Source: Paraglaciecola arctica BSs20135 (GTDB lineage Bacteria > Pseudomonadota > Gammaproteobacteria > Enterobacterales > Alteromonadaceae). From it: 64,000 nt of DNA. The stretch spans positions 31,783-95,782 of the forward strand of contig NZ_BAEO01000047.1 of NCBI RefSeq assembly GCF_000314995.1, given 5' to 3'. The position numbers and the translations under genes were made by a program. Positions within the stretch are counted from its first letter, which is position 1, and every line of letters begins with the position of its first letter. The notes under the pieces are model-generated. The model was given only the letters and a program-made list of their open reading frames with translations. It was not told the origin of the DNA and did not search any database. Below are positions 38,673-47,233 of this stretch, in pieces.

Positions 38673-39032
38673 TTAACCTAGCTTTTCTTTAATACGTGCA
38701 GAACGACCAGAGCGTTCACGCAAGTAGTAAAGTTTAGCGCGACGAACAGCACCACGACGTTTCACTTCAATAGAACTGATTGCCGGGCTGTGTGTTTGGA
38801 ATATACGCTCAACACCTTCGCCGTTAGAAATCTTACGAACTGTAAAAGCAGAGTGTAGGCCACGGTTACGTTTAGCGATTACAACGCCTTCGTAAGCCTG
38901 GAGACGTTCTTTTTCGCCTTCCTTAACGCGTACTTGCACAACTACTGTGTCACCAGCACTGAATGCTGGAACGTCAGTTTTTAGCTGCGCTTCTTCAATT
39001 TTCTTGATGATGTCTTGATTTACTTTACTCAT
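38673..39032 (-). CDS. rplS: 50S ribosomal protein L19
   Basis: 119 residues, near-identical pattern to L19: FRPGDTV-like [42 protein letters not shown] and [19 protein letters not shown]. It sits at the 30S-50S interface. Two tandem ATGs exist; the second (39032) has the better spacing from AGAGG. Last gene of rpsP-rimM-trmD-rplS. Confidence 0.97.
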   Translation of the reverse strand: MSKVNQDIIKKIEEAQLKTDVPAFSAGDTVVVQVRVKEGEKERLQAYEGVVIAKRNRGLHSAFTVRKISNGEGVERIFQTHSPAISSIEVKRRGAVRRAKLYYLRERSGRSARIKEKLG

Positions 39033-39051
39033 CATATCCTCTCATACTAGA

Positions 39052-39831
39052 TTAACTGTCATTATGCTGCGGCAAACTTTGTAGAAATAAATCTAACAAC
39101 TTTTGCTGCTCCTCAGTCAGAGCTAGAGCGTTTAATAATTCAGGGCGTCGTTGCCAGGTTCTACCTAGCGACTGTTGTAAACGCCACTGCTTGATTTTTT
39201 GGTGATCACCACTTAACAACACCTTAGGAACCAGCTCACCGTCCAAGTTTTCTGGCCGAGTGTAGTGCGGACAATCCAACAAGCCATGACTAAAAGAGTC
39301 TTGCTCGGCAGACTGTTTATGCCCTAATACACCGGGTACAAACCTTGAAACTGCATCCATTAAGACCATAGCAGGGAGTTCGCCGCCACTTAACACGTAA
39401 TCACCAATTGACCATTCCTCGTCAACTTGTGTTTGTATTACCCGTTCGTCGATACCTTCATACCGACCAGCTACTAGGATCATACTTTCATTTTCAGAAA
39501 GCTGTTTCACCCCTGCTTGATCCAGCTTTTTCCCTTGGGGAGAAAGGTAAATCACTTTTGTTTTTCTTCCCGCAGCTGCTTTAGCTGCCAGAATAGCGTC
39601 TTTTAATGGCTGAACCATCATCAGCATGCCAGGTCCACCACCGTATGGTCGGTCATCAACAGTGCGATGTTTGTCGAAAGTAAAGTCTCTTGGATTAAAA
39701 CACTCTACTTGTAACAACCCGTTTTTCACGGCTCGCCCTACTACTCCCTGCTGGGTAAAAGTCTCAAACATTTCTGGAAAAAGACTAATAACACCATACC
39801 AACGACTCGGTTCCTGACTAGACTCTTGCAT
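39052..39831 (-). CDS. trmD: tRNA (guanine-37-N1)-methyltransferase
   Basis: 259 residues with the trefoil-knot SAM site ([32 protein letters not shown]) and [10 protein letters not shown] near the N-terminus. It makes m1G37 next to the anticodon to prevent frameshifting. The ATG at 39831 overlaps the rimM stop in TAATG, so translation is coupled; a TTG six codons earlier is not needed. Confidence 0.96.
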   Translation of the reverse strand: MQESSQEPSRWYGVISLFPEMFETFTQQGVVGRAVKNGLLQVECFNPRDFTFDKHRTVDDRPYGGGPGMLMMVQPLKDAILAAKAAAGRKTKVIYLSPQGKKLDQAGVKQLSENESMILVAGRYEGIDERVIQTQVDEEWSIGDYVLSGGELPAMVLMDAVSRFVPGVLGHKQSAEQDSFSHGLLDCPHYTRPENLDGELVPKVLLSGDHQKIKQWRLQQSLGRTWQRRPELLNALALTEEQQKLLDLFLQSLPQHNDS

Positions 39832-40361
39832 TAAAATGCAGGATCCCAATCTACTGTGACCGTTTTCGCCTGCCGGTCCACTTGTTTGATCACTTGATCT
39901 AACAAATAAGGAACCATGCGTTCTTTCTGACCAAAAGCGTCATTCAAATTGGCTTTGACTAACAAAACGTCATTAGCACCAGTTTCGAATAACTCTTTAA
40001 TTACACCCAAGTTATAACCTTTATCGGTAATCACTTGCATGCCGACTAACTCACGCCAATAAACATCGCTGTCATCTAATTCAGGTAGCATTGCTGCTTT
40101 AATGGAAATCTCAAGATTTTTGATACTTTCAGCATCGTCTCGATCATCCACCCCAACCAGTTTGGCAACTAAACCTTTATTGTGGGTTCGCCATTGGTCT
40201 ACGACGTACTCTTTGCCTTCTTGCACTTGACCCAAAAGCCAAGGAGTGTAGGCAAACACGCCGTCTAAATCGTGGGTATAAGAGGTGATTTTGACCCAAC
40301 CTTTGACACCATAAGGTGCTCCGATTATGCCAATCACTAATGTGTCAGACGCAAGACTCAT
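39831..40361 (-). CDS. rimM: 16S rRNA processing protein RimM
   Basis: 176 residues: [21 protein letters not shown] at the N-terminus and the PRC-barrel part with [10 protein letters not shown] further on. RimM assists maturation of the 30S head, binding S19. Fixed position between rpsP and trmD. Confidence 0.95.
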   Translation of the reverse strand: MSLASDTLVIGIIGAPYGVKGWVKITSYTHDLDGVFAYTPWLLGQVQEGKEYVVDQWRTHNKGLVAKLVGVDDRDDAESIKNLEISIKAAMLPELDDSDVYWRELVGMQVITDKGYNLGVIKELFETGANDVLLVKANLNDAFGQKERMVPYLLDQVIKQVDRQAKTVTVDWDPAF

Positions 40362-40388
40362 TGCTTAAACCCTTTGTTGCAACTGCAA

Positions 40389-40640
40389 TTAAGCAGCTGC
40401 TTTTTGTGCATCTTTCACCAAGCGTGCAACACGGTCAGATAAGCCTGCGCCTACCCCAACCCAATGTTCAATGCGGCCTAAGTCCAAGCGTAAACGCTCT
40501 TCTTGACCCATTGCAGTTGGATTGAAAAAACCAATGTTTTCAATAAAACGGCCATCGCGTGAACGACGACTGTCTGCAACCACTACTTGATAAAATGGAC
40601 GCTTTTTAGCGCCACCACGCTGTAAACGAATAGTAACCAT
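40389..40640 (-). CDS. rpsP: 30S ribosomal protein S16
   Basis: 83 residues starting [20 protein letters not shown], with [20 protein letters not shown], diagnostic for S16. First gene of the operon rpsP-rimM-trmD-rplS. Its upstream region holds the 12-bp palindrome GTTAACGTTAAC (40664-40675), which may be a promoter or leader feature. The ffh gene often found upstream is absent here; a hypothetical protein lies there instead. Confidence 0.97.
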   Translation of the reverse strand: MVTIRLQRGGAKKRPFYQVVVADSRRSRDGRFIENIGFFNPTAMGQEERLRLDLGRIEHWVGVGAGLSDRVARLVKDAQKAAA

Positions 40641-40900
40641 ATATGCCTCAGACTCGTTGTAGCGTTAACGTTAACTTAATTTACCTTAAATTCTGACAGT
40701 TTATAGCCAGATAAAAGGCCGCCGTATTTTACGGATCTACAGCAGTTATGCAAGTTTAATTATCAGAAGAAGCCAGATAATTGAGTCTGGATTAAAGAAG
40801 TGATGTTAAGACATAATTTTGACAGCTTGATTTTGCACATAAACATCAAAATTATTGGATGATTAATTTAAAAAACAAAACCTTAGCTAAAGGTAATCAA

Positions 40901-41263
40901 TCAGATTTTAGTTAATGCCTCGGCATGGTTTTGCACCGTTAATATAGTCCAATCAGGGGATTTAATGGATTGCCTAAAAACAGCAGCACGGGCAAGGCCT
41001 TCATTTGTTCTTGGGATCAACACAACAAGCGCATTTTCAGTGAAGTTAGACTCCATATTAGTCATAAAAGCAATTTCTTGCATATCCTCAGAACCTAATG
41101 AAACCTCATCACAAAACGAAAAATCATGGATCACTTTGTGCAGACGCCTTAAGCCATTTATATAAGTTTCATCCCCAGTAATTCGCACAATATCCAAGCC
41201 ATCAACAACCCCTGAATATTTAACATAAATATGATCATCTTCTACGACTACTGAATAACTCAT
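40901..41263 (-). CDS. Hypothetical protein, STAS/SpoIIAA-like fold suggested
   Basis: 120 residues, no signal peptide or membrane helix. The layout YSVVVEDDHIYVKYSGVVDG, a central IHDFSFCDEVSLGSEDM and VLIPRTNEGLARAAVFRQ recalls the alternating strand/helix pattern of SpoIIAA/STAS-like small domains that hold a cofactor or bind partners, but I recognise no named family. It has its own ATG with no clear Shine-Dalgarno and stands between rpsP and a gap. Confidence 0.65.
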   Translation of the reverse strand: MSYSVVVEDDHIYVKYSGVVDGLDIVRITGDETYINGLRRLHKVIHDFSFCDEVSLGSEDMQEIAFMTNMESNFTENALVVLIPRTNEGLARAAVFRQSIKSPDWTILTVQNHAEALTKI

Positions 41264-41806
41264 TGCGCGAACCTTTTATTTTTCTGCAGCAGATACTACA
41301 GATAAAAATAATATTTATCTTGAGAAAATAGTAGCAAAACTTAATATCTTCAAAGATCAGATTTACCAAAGTGGCAGTAAATAAAATCGATCACACCACT
41401 TTTAAGTTAACCTTCCCAGTTCCACTACTCGCTAACCCCATCACAGCCAGCCAGTCTGGCACTTAAGCCTCAGCCACCGAATCTGTCTGAGACAATAGCT
41501 TGTAATTAGTTTCTCCCCTAGAGTTGCTTTGAGATGAACGGTCGGCTTATTAAGTTAGAAAGCGATGCCCCAATTCAACATCCGAATGCGAGCGCCATAA
41601 TAAGAGAGTTAAAAATCAATTTGGCGGGTCTTGTGCTGTATTCTCGTTACCTGAAATGGAGTTGCCATGCCTTCGTAGCGTCGCCTTACCCAAAATCGGC
41701 TGGGGCTTTCTGAGAGGCTAATTCTTTACACTCATTGGTATTATTTGAATAGCACTGGATTGTCGTCTACTTTTTTATACTAAATGAGTAATTTCGTGAG
41801 TTAGTT
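41264..41806. other. Long intergenic stretch, no gene recognised
   Basis: 543 bp between divergently oriented genes. No supported ORF, RNA gene or obvious dyad was found. It has a less AT-rich middle than its neighbours and could be the remnant of a lost gene, but I see no protein similarity to support this. Confidence 0.5.
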
Positions 41807-42376
41807 ATGTCTGTTTCAATGTCTGAATTATGGCTAGCAATTTTGCTGGCAGGATTATTATCTTGGGTCGCGAGTGCGTTGATCCACATGCTGATTAAAT
41901 ATCACAATGCCGATTATAGAGGGTTTGCTAATGAAGAAGCAGTATCCTCTGCTCTGGCCGACAAATCCCCTACCCCTGCACTTTATACCTTGCCATACTG
42001 TCGTGATATGAAGGCAATGGGCGAAGAAACCATGCAAAAAAAGTTTAACGACGGTCCAGTTGCGATGATCACTATTATGCCCAACGGAATGCCACCAATG
42101 GGGGAACTTTTATTGCAGCAGATACTATTTTTTGTCTTTGGGTCTTTCTTTATCGGCTATTTGGCGACACTTTCTATTACTACAAATGCAGATTTTATAA
42201 TGGTATTCAGACAGGTCTTCGTTGCCGGGTTCCTAACTTACGGTTGGGCTCAAATCCCTTTAAGCATTTGGATGGGCCAACCTTGGTCAAACTGTATTCG
42301 ATATTTAATTGATGCCATGATTTATGCAGCGGTGACCGCAGGTATTTTTGCATTTTTATGGCCTAATTTGCATTAG
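41807..42376 (+). CDS. Hypothetical inner-membrane protein
   Basis: 189 residues with about four hydrophobic segments (near 8-28, 104-124, 132-152 and 165-186) and a polar loop of about 70 residues rich in Met and Pro (GPVAMITIMPNGMPPMGELL). It should sit in the inner membrane. I recognise no named family. It has no operon partner and follows a 543-bp gap. Confidence 0.7.
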   Translation: MSVSMSELWLAILLAGLLSWVASALIHMLIKYHNADYRGFANEEAVSSALADKSPTPALYTLPYCRDMKAMGEETMQKKFNDGPVAMITIMPNGMPPMGELLLQQILFFVFGSFFIGYLATLSITTNADFIMVFRQVFVAGFLTYGWAQIPLSIWMGQPWSNCIRYLIDAMIYAAVTAGIFAFLWPNLH

Positions 42377-42472
42377 ACTATCCATGATCAAAGTAGGTAT
42401 TGTATTGTGGAAATCTATGGCAGCAACATGGCAGTCTATTGATTGGGGTGGAGAGAACCTCAGGCTACCCAA

Positions 42473-43015
42473 TTATGCTGATACATCTGGGATCTCTAAC
42501 AAGAAATCAGTCACACCTACATCAAAACCTTGCTGATTTAACAAAGTAGATAATTGTCCTCGATGATGTGTTTGGTGATTAAATAAATGACAAAGTAACT
42601 CACCAAAATTACGACTACTAATAATACCTTTGGTATTTGAGTATTCTAAATTTATAGTGAAGTCCTTTAAATTCGCTTCATTCTTAAGCCAATTAGATAA
42701 TAATAAATCTACTTTTTCACGGGCTACTTTAAATGAGCTAAATTCTGGAAAAAGTATATCGTTGAGCCCCTTAGGTTTAGGTAGCTCAAGTACACTTTTA
42801 AGCATGATATAATTATGTGAATGTGTAGAAAACCTTGATAACCAAATAATATCGCCAACTAATATATGATTAAGCGTCCCCATTATAGATGTGAAATACG
42901 CTCCTAAATCTTCGTTAATAATTTCATTCCCCAACTTATCAATTACGTCAGAAAATTGGATGTTCATTCTATGGTTATAATCTGCCATCAAAATGAAATG
43001 ATTTAATAGTTCCAT
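42473..43015 (-). CDS. DinB-family protein
   Basis: 180 residues, four-helix-bundle DinB/YfiT type: MELLNHFILMADYNHRMN at the start with the first metal His region, LNHILVGDIIWLSRF in the middle and HLFNHQTHHRGQLSTLL at the C-terminus, the typical metal-binding H-x-x-x-H-H-R motif. Members are metal-dependent thiol transferases or of unknown role. Its ATG follows directly on the stop of a 31-codon ORF (TAAATG). Confidence 0.85.
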   Translation of the reverse strand: MELLNHFILMADYNHRMNIQFSDVIDKLGNEIINEDLGAYFTSIMGTLNHILVGDIIWLSRFSTHSHNYIMLKSVLELPKPKGLNDILFPEFSSFKVAREKVDLLLSNWLKNEANLKDFTINLEYSNTKGIISSRNFGELLCHLFNHQTHHRGQLSTLLNQQGFDVGVTDFLLEIPDVSA

Positions 43016-43111
43016 TTATACTCCAAACTTAGTCAGCATAATGCCCCAAGCTACGGAAACCACAAACGTTCTGATGTAGCCAACAAGTGGCTTTCCGACC
43101 CCTTGATTCAT
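43016..43111 (-). CDS. Possible 31-residue membrane ORF or truncated remnant
   Basis: ATG at 43111 opens 31 codons (MNQGVGKPLVGYIR..., one hydrophobic segment, ending LTKFGV) that stop in TAAATG on the DinB start. The peptide looks like the C-terminal helix of a larger membrane protein whose upstream part is missing, or a small membrane protein translationally coupled to DinB. No ribosome site is apparent. Confidence 0.3.
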   Translation of the reverse strand: MNQGVGKPLVGYIRTFVVSVAWGIMLTKFGV

Positions 43112-43117
43112 TATATT

Positions 43118-43405
43118 TTACTTATTTCTTTCCTTTGCTAATGATGCTGTGTATTCAGCTCTAGCTTCACTATCAGGTTTATAACCTTTTGATCCACACC
43201 AAATTAGCAGCTCACTAATTTTGATAGATATTTTTTGGACTGTTTGTCCATTAGCTCTATATTTACTAATGGCTTTTTCAGCGTTAGCGCGCCATTCTTC
43301 GTATGTGTCATCAAGTGATGACGGATCATCTACCACTTCTTTCAGACGGCTCCACTCATTGGGCTGAAACCATGCTAAAGAATAAACTATATTTTGTTCA
43401 CGCAT
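43118..43405 (-). CDS. Conserved hypothetical protein
   Basis: 95 residues, mainly helical and charged, with tryptophans in YSLAWFQPNEW and EEWRANAEKA and a C-terminal LIWCGSKG motif. I recall similar short proteins scattered in marine gammaproteobacteria but know no function. AGGAATTC precedes the ATG. It lies in the patch of small genes between 42.4 and 44.5 kb. Confidence 0.7.
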   Translation of the reverse strand: MREQNIVYSLAWFQPNEWSRLKEVVDDPSSLDDTYEEWRANAEKAISKYRANGQTVQKISIKISELLIWCGSKGYKPDSEARAEYTASLAKERNK

Positions 43406-43494
43406 GCTGAATTCCTTATTAAATATATCGATTCAAATATGAGGATTTTAGGAGCGATTTTACAGCGAGTAAAACTCTCACCATGACATTTTTG

Positions 43495-43870
43495 TTATAT
43501 TCCGAATATACTTCGCGTTCGCAAAGCTTTCAAATTCCCTTCCAATTTCGGTACATAATCAAGTTCTATCATGCTGCACATGCTTACATATCCTTTTTCA
43601 TTTTCAAAAACTAAATAAGTTTGGTTTTGTGAAAACCATGCGCTGCAATTTGAAGTACCAGTAATCACCTCTTCAATATCAAATGGATTACCAATAAATT
43701 TTTCAGAAACGGATACGGATACGGATAATGCTGCAGACATTCTGCCTTCATCCCCAAGCTTTTGAATATGAATAACCTTCCCAACATAAACCTAACTAGA
43801 GAATTTAAATTTGATACTAAGTTCAATCTGGCAGCTCTTTGAACTTTGGCAATTTGCCTAATTCTCCGTC
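43495..43870 (-). pseudogene. Decayed NTR/TIMP-like small secreted protein
   Basis: Only the last 81 codons form an open frame from ATG at 43740, but translation of the same frame further upstream continues sensibly as VYVGKVIHIQKLGDEGR, interrupted by TAG at 43793-43795 and preceded by CQIELSIKFKFSS. Combined with CSAWFSQNQTYLVFENE and CSMIELDYVPKLEGNLKAL, this matches a family of short exported proteins with a TIMP/NTR-like pattern (FxGKV, C...F..GQTYLVF, C...). The signal peptide part is lost. A GGATAC hexanucleotide repeat encodes the SVSVSVS run. Confidence 0.5.
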
Positions 43871-43936
43871 CCAATCAGCTTTGCTAGATGTAAATATGTG
43901 GGCAGTGGGCAACATAGAGACTCCAGTGTCCACCCC

Positions 43937-44071
43937 CTACGGGAATGACGAGCAAAACTGCGATCTGAGTACTCGGCAACGCTGACAATGACACAGATAA
44001 AAGCTCTCGAACTCCCCTTGTACTTGAAATTTCGCGGTGCCACATAGACAAGTACCAAAGTGGTCAGTCAT
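43937..44071 (-). pseudogene. Truncated GFA (glutathione-dependent formaldehyde-activating/Mss4-like) fragment
   Basis: From ATG at 44071 with GGAAA upstream, the frame encodes MTDHFGTCLCGTAKF, then FESFYLCHCQRCR and QFCSSFP before a TAG. CxCG...CHCxxC is the zinc-binding N-terminus of GFA-family proteins, normally about 130 residues. Only some 44 codons remain, with a probable small deletion after CRV. The rest is gone, so this is a remnant. Confidence 0.55.
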
Positions 44072-44084
44072 CGAATTTCCTTCT

Positions 44085-44190
44085 ATGGCCTATAGGTAAA
44101 GAGCATATAATCCAGAAATGGCGGTTTGAAAATAGAGAACTAAAAACGAGCGGAGCAAACAGACCGCTGTTTATAGTCCCTTAAATTGTA
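44085..44190 (-). repeat. Possible degenerate integron attC-like site
   Basis: Read on the minus strand, the stretch just after the lipoprotein gene begins CTAACATACAATTTAAGGGAC, then AGCGGTCTGTTTGCTCCGCT. That resembles the left half of attC sites of chromosomal integrons of marine gammaproteobacteria (TAAC...TTAAGGGACTG). I cannot find a matching right half ending in GTTAG-type core, so it would be a broken site. This is suggestive only. Confidence 0.25.
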
Positions 44191-44192
44191 TG

Positions 44193-44531
44193 TTAGTTTT
44201 TGCTTATGCATTTTATCTGCTTCTCACCAAAGTGATAAATATTATTCACTGCTACATATACACCTGATATAACGGCAGAAGTTGGCATAGTTATAATCGA
44301 CGAAACCTCATCATTCCACTTATAAAAACTAGTATCACCGTCCATTAGATTAACAACTTTCAACGTTTTTTTATCAGTTGATAAACCACATTGATAATTT
44401 TTAGCATCATCAATTTCAGGCATCACAACACATCCTGATAAAGCAAAGATAAAGAATATAGTCGTAATTTTTGTAAATTCGGAACGTCCTAATATTTTTG
44501 ATAAATACTCTCTCCAAAATAACCTTATCAA
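44193..44531 (-). CDS. Hypothetical lipoprotein
   Basis: 112 residues with a lipobox FALSGC (Cys near residue 34) after a hydrophobic ITTIFFIFAL segment; the n-region is unusually long. The mature part (about 78 residues) includes CGLSTDKKTLKVVNLMDGD and a C-terminal hydrophobic stretch. TTG at 44531 is used because AGGAGG lies 7 nt upstream; no ATG fits better. Function unknown; it is the first of the small-gene patch. Confidence 0.6.
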   Translation of the reverse strand: MIRLFWREYLSKILGRSEFTKITTIFFIFALSGCVVMPEIDDAKNYQCGLSTDKKTLKVVNLMDGDTSFYKWNDEVSSIITMPTSAVISGVYVAVNNIYHFGEKQIKCISKN

Positions 44532-44555
44532 TATAAAACCTCCTAAGTTGTTGAA

Positions 44556-45551
44556 TCAATAACGTTGTTCTAACAACCCCGCCTTAAAACTATCCTCCAC
44601 AAACGCCACCTCAACCCCATTCAATTGTATCTGAGCAAGCTGCTCAGTAGACAACCCCACAATCTCCCTCGCTAACTTATATTCATCAGCAATCTCAATC
44701 CCCGACACACCCGGATCATCGGTGTTTAAAGTCACCACTATGCCTTTTTCAATAAATTTTTTAATAGGATGTTCGGCTATATCAGTACAAGCGCCGGTTT
44801 GAAAATTGGAGGTTAAACAACACTCAATACTAATGCCATTATTGGCCATAAAATCCATTAATCTATGGTCTTCACGCGCTGCGACGCCATGACCAATACG
44901 CGTTGCGCCTAATTCTTCAATAGCTTGCCAAATACTCTGTGGACCGTCTGCTTCACCGGCGTGTACGGTAATGTTCCATCCAACATCTCTGGCCAACTTA
45001 AAATGCTCTTTAAACCGAATGGCAGGAAAGCCTTTTTCATCACCAGCTAAGTCTAGGGCCACTATATCGTCTTTAGCTTTGAGCAATGCTTGTAATTCTT
45101 GATGGCAAGTTGCCTCACCAAAACTACGACTTAGTATGCCTATAAGGTTGATGGGGATAGCATAGGTTTGACTACCTGCTTTGCAGCCAGCAATCACAGC
45201 ATCAACTACTAGCTCAATAGGTAAATTATGCGCCTTTGCCATAAACACTGGCGAGAAGCGTAATTCTGCATAAGTCAGCCCTGCTATCTTAGCATCTTCA
45301 ACATTTTCATAAGCAACTTGATAACAAGCTTGTTCTGAGGCTAACACGGAAACACCTAGTTCCATTTTCTGCAAAAAAGCCAAAAGGTCAGTGGTTTTAA
45401 CTTGGACTTGTGTGGCTTGGAGAAGCTCTTCTAGGCTTTGCTGCTCTAATGGGATTGAAAATTCTTGAGCTAGTTGCCAAATGGTTGATGTTCGAATATT
45501 ACCATCAAGATGTCGATGCAAATCAGTTAAAGGAAAATTGGGGTTTATCAC
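44556..45551 (-). CDS. add: Adenosine deaminase
   Basis: 331 residues with the metal and catalytic motifs DLHRHLDGN, TVHAGEAD (with catalytic Glu), RIGHGVAAREDHRL and LNTDDPGVSG. It converts adenosine to inosine in the cytoplasm. The start is GTG 45551, 6 bp after the stop of the NarL-type regulator, so they are probably co-transcribed. Confidence 0.93.
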   Translation of the reverse strand: MINPNFPLTDLHRHLDGNIRTSTIWQLAQEFSIPLEQQSLEELLQATQVQVKTTDLLAFLQKMELGVSVLASEQACYQVAYENVEDAKIAGLTYAELRFSPVFMAKAHNLPIELVVDAVIAGCKAGSQTYAIPINLIGILSRSFGEATCHQELQALLKAKDDIVALDLAGDEKGFPAIRFKEHFKLARDVGWNITVHAGEADGPQSIWQAIEELGATRIGHGVAAREDHRLMDFMANNGISIECCLTSNFQTGACTDIAEHPIKKFIEKGIVVTLNTDDPGVSGIEIADEYKLAREIVGLSTEQLAQIQLNGVEVAFVEDSFKAGLLEQRY

Positions 45552-45557
45552 CGCTAA

Positions 45558-46193
45558 CTATTCAGCAATATCTAAATGAGTCAGAAGTAATACTGCTTGA
45601 GTACGCGTATGAACGTTAAGTCTTCTGAAAATTGCACTGATGTGAGCTTTGACTGTCGCTTCAGTTATATTTAAGTCGAAAGCAATCTGTTTGTTAAGCA
45701 AACCATTTTGCAATAGTTTTAATACTTGGAATTGTTTAGGAGTTAATTCACCCACTAGTTTTGCAATATCGATAACAGGCGTATTGTGTTCAATATCGAT
45801 TTGCATACCTTCCGGTAACCAATTATTGCCATCCATAATTTGTTTCAATGCAACAGCGATGATATGAGTCGCAGTTGCTTTAGGAATAAACCCCTTGGCG
45901 CCTAGGCTCATGACTTTAGATACCACGTCCACTGAGTCACTTGCAGAGACTACGGCTACAGGTACCAGTGGGAAATCTTGGGAGATACGGATCAAGCCGT
46001 AAAAATTATCACACCCTGGCATATTCAAATCTAACAAGACTAAATCAAAATCTGAATGCTGCTGCAAAGCCTCTAATGTAGAATCTAAGCCATCAGATTG
46101 AATAATATCGACATTCTCGAACAATGTCCCCAGTGCTAATATTAACGCTTCCCTATAAAGTGGGTGATCATCTGCTATTAAAAACTTTGCCAA
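45558..46193 (-). CDS. NarL/LuxR-family response regulator
   Basis: 211 residues: receiver domain with phosphoacceptor Asp55 in LVLLDLNMPG and a C-terminal LuxR helix-turn-helix (LTPKQFQVLKLLQNGLLNKQIAFDL...). No kinase gene is adjacent, so it is an orphan regulator. The start codon appears to be TTG at 46193. A 19-bp perfect palindrome lies 30 bp upstream and could be its own operator. Confidence 0.88.
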   Translation of the reverse strand: MAKFLIADDHPLYREALILALGTLFENVDIIQSDGLDSTLEALQQHSDFDLVLLDLNMPGCDNFYGLIRISQDFPLVPVAVVSASDSVDVVSKVMSLGAKGFIPKATATHIIAVALKQIMDGNNWLPEGMQIDIEHNTPVIDIAKLVGELTPKQFQVLKLLQNGLLNKQIAFDLNITEATVKAHISAIFRRLNVHTRTQAVLLLTHLDIAE

Positions 46194-46222
46194 TTTCCAT
46201 AACCCTGTTTTAAATTTATATT

Positions 46223-46264
46223 CTTCATTAATTAAGACTAATACTTTAGTCTTAATTAATGAAG
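46223..46264. promoter_or_regulatory. 19-bp perfect inverted repeat upstream of the NarL-type regulator
   Basis: CTTCATTAATTAAGACTAA and its exact complement enclose the 4-nt loop TACT. It begins 30 bp upstream of the regulator's start codon. No T-run follows on either strand, so a terminator is unlikely; an operator or a leader-RNA hairpin fits. The remaining gap to cmoA (46265-46501) shows nothing recognisable. Confidence 0.6.
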
Positions 46265-46501
46265 GTAAAATTCACTTTTATGCCCTTATTCATTCAATGG
46301 TTCACTGACGCTATCATTTAACGCAATCTCTTTTTGCAGAATCCTTTTATCTGACTAGTCATTTTTTGCCATGAGCACCGCAATTTACAAAATATATAAA
46401 AGATCATTGGTGATCATGACGTCTGGCAAGAAAGGAAATTGCTTGGATTAGATTGCACAGGTAGAATTGCGCGATATTTCTATTGAGGTCAAAACGCCAT
46501 C

Positions 46502-47233
46502 ATGCAACAAGGTAAAGACACCATTTATTCTCAGCCGCAACAAGTGGGGGAGTTTTGCTTTGACCAATCGGTAGCGGAAGTTTTTCCCGACATGATCCAA
46601 CGTTCAGTCCCTGGGTACAGCACCATTGTTGATACTATAGGTCAGATTTGCGCTCGATATGCACAACCACAAAGCAATATATACGACTTAGGTTGTTCAT
46701 TAGGGGCTGCCAGTTTAGCCGCTAGCAAATATATAAAAACTAAAAACTGCCAAATTTTAGCAATCGATAACTCACCTGCCATGGCACAACGTTGTGAATT
46801 ACATGTGCAAGCCTATAAAGCGGCCACACCTATTAGTGTTGTTTGTGATGATATTCAAAATATTGAGATTAAAAATGCATCATGTGTGGTGATGAACTTT
46901 ACTCTGCAATTTATCCCACCAGAACAACGAATGGATATTATGCATAAAATATATGCCGGATTAAATTCAGGTGGGGTTTTGTTATTATCTGAAAAGCTCA
47001 GTCATGACACAGAGCAAGGTAATGATTTAGTGATCGACTTACATCATGAATTTAAACGCAGAAACGGTTATAGCGAACTTGAAATAAGCCAAAAGCGTAC
47101 TGCCTTAGAAGATGTAATGCGCACTGAAACCTTTGAACAACATAAAGATCGCTTAGAACAAGTTGGTTTTACAGATGTAGTGCGCTGGTTTACCTGTTTT
47201 AACTTTGCATCAATGGTAGCGATAAAGGGTTAA
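46502..47233 (+). CDS. cmoA: Carboxy-S-adenosyl-L-methionine synthase
   Basis: 243 residues, methyltransferase fold, DLGCSLGAASLAASKYI for SAM, VAEVFPDMIQRSVPGY and VVMNFTLQFIPPEQR as in CmoA. It makes carboxy-SAM from SAM and prephenate for CmoB. Prephenate links it to the pheA/tyrA route. cmoB follows after a repeat element that begins immediately after its stop codon. Confidence 0.94.
   Translation: MQQGKDTIYSQPQQVGEFCFDQSVAEVFPDMIQRSVPGYSTIVDTIGQICARYAQPQSNIYDLGCSLGAASLAASKYIKTKNCQILAIDNSPAMAQRCELHVQAYKAATPISVVCDDIQNIEIKNASCVVMNFTLQFIPPEQRMDIMHKIYAGLNSGGVLLLSEKLSHDTEQGNDLVIDLHHEFKRRNGYSELEISQKRTALEDVMRTETFEQHKDRLEQVGFTDVVRWFTCFNFASMVAIKG

Noticed and set aside
43665..43874. 69-codon open frame with a HYPYPYP run
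   Set aside because: It is the shifted reading of the GGATAC repeat; the frame with SVSVSV fits the protein family.
43858..44058. 66-codon open frame (minus) across the GFA fragment
   Set aside because: It is the other frame of the GFA fragment; the GFA frame itself carries the CxCG/CHCxxC pattern, so this one is a shadow.
44085..44190. Complete attC site
   Set aside because: Only the left half resembles attC; no matching right half or integrase was found, so it is kept as a low-confidence remark.
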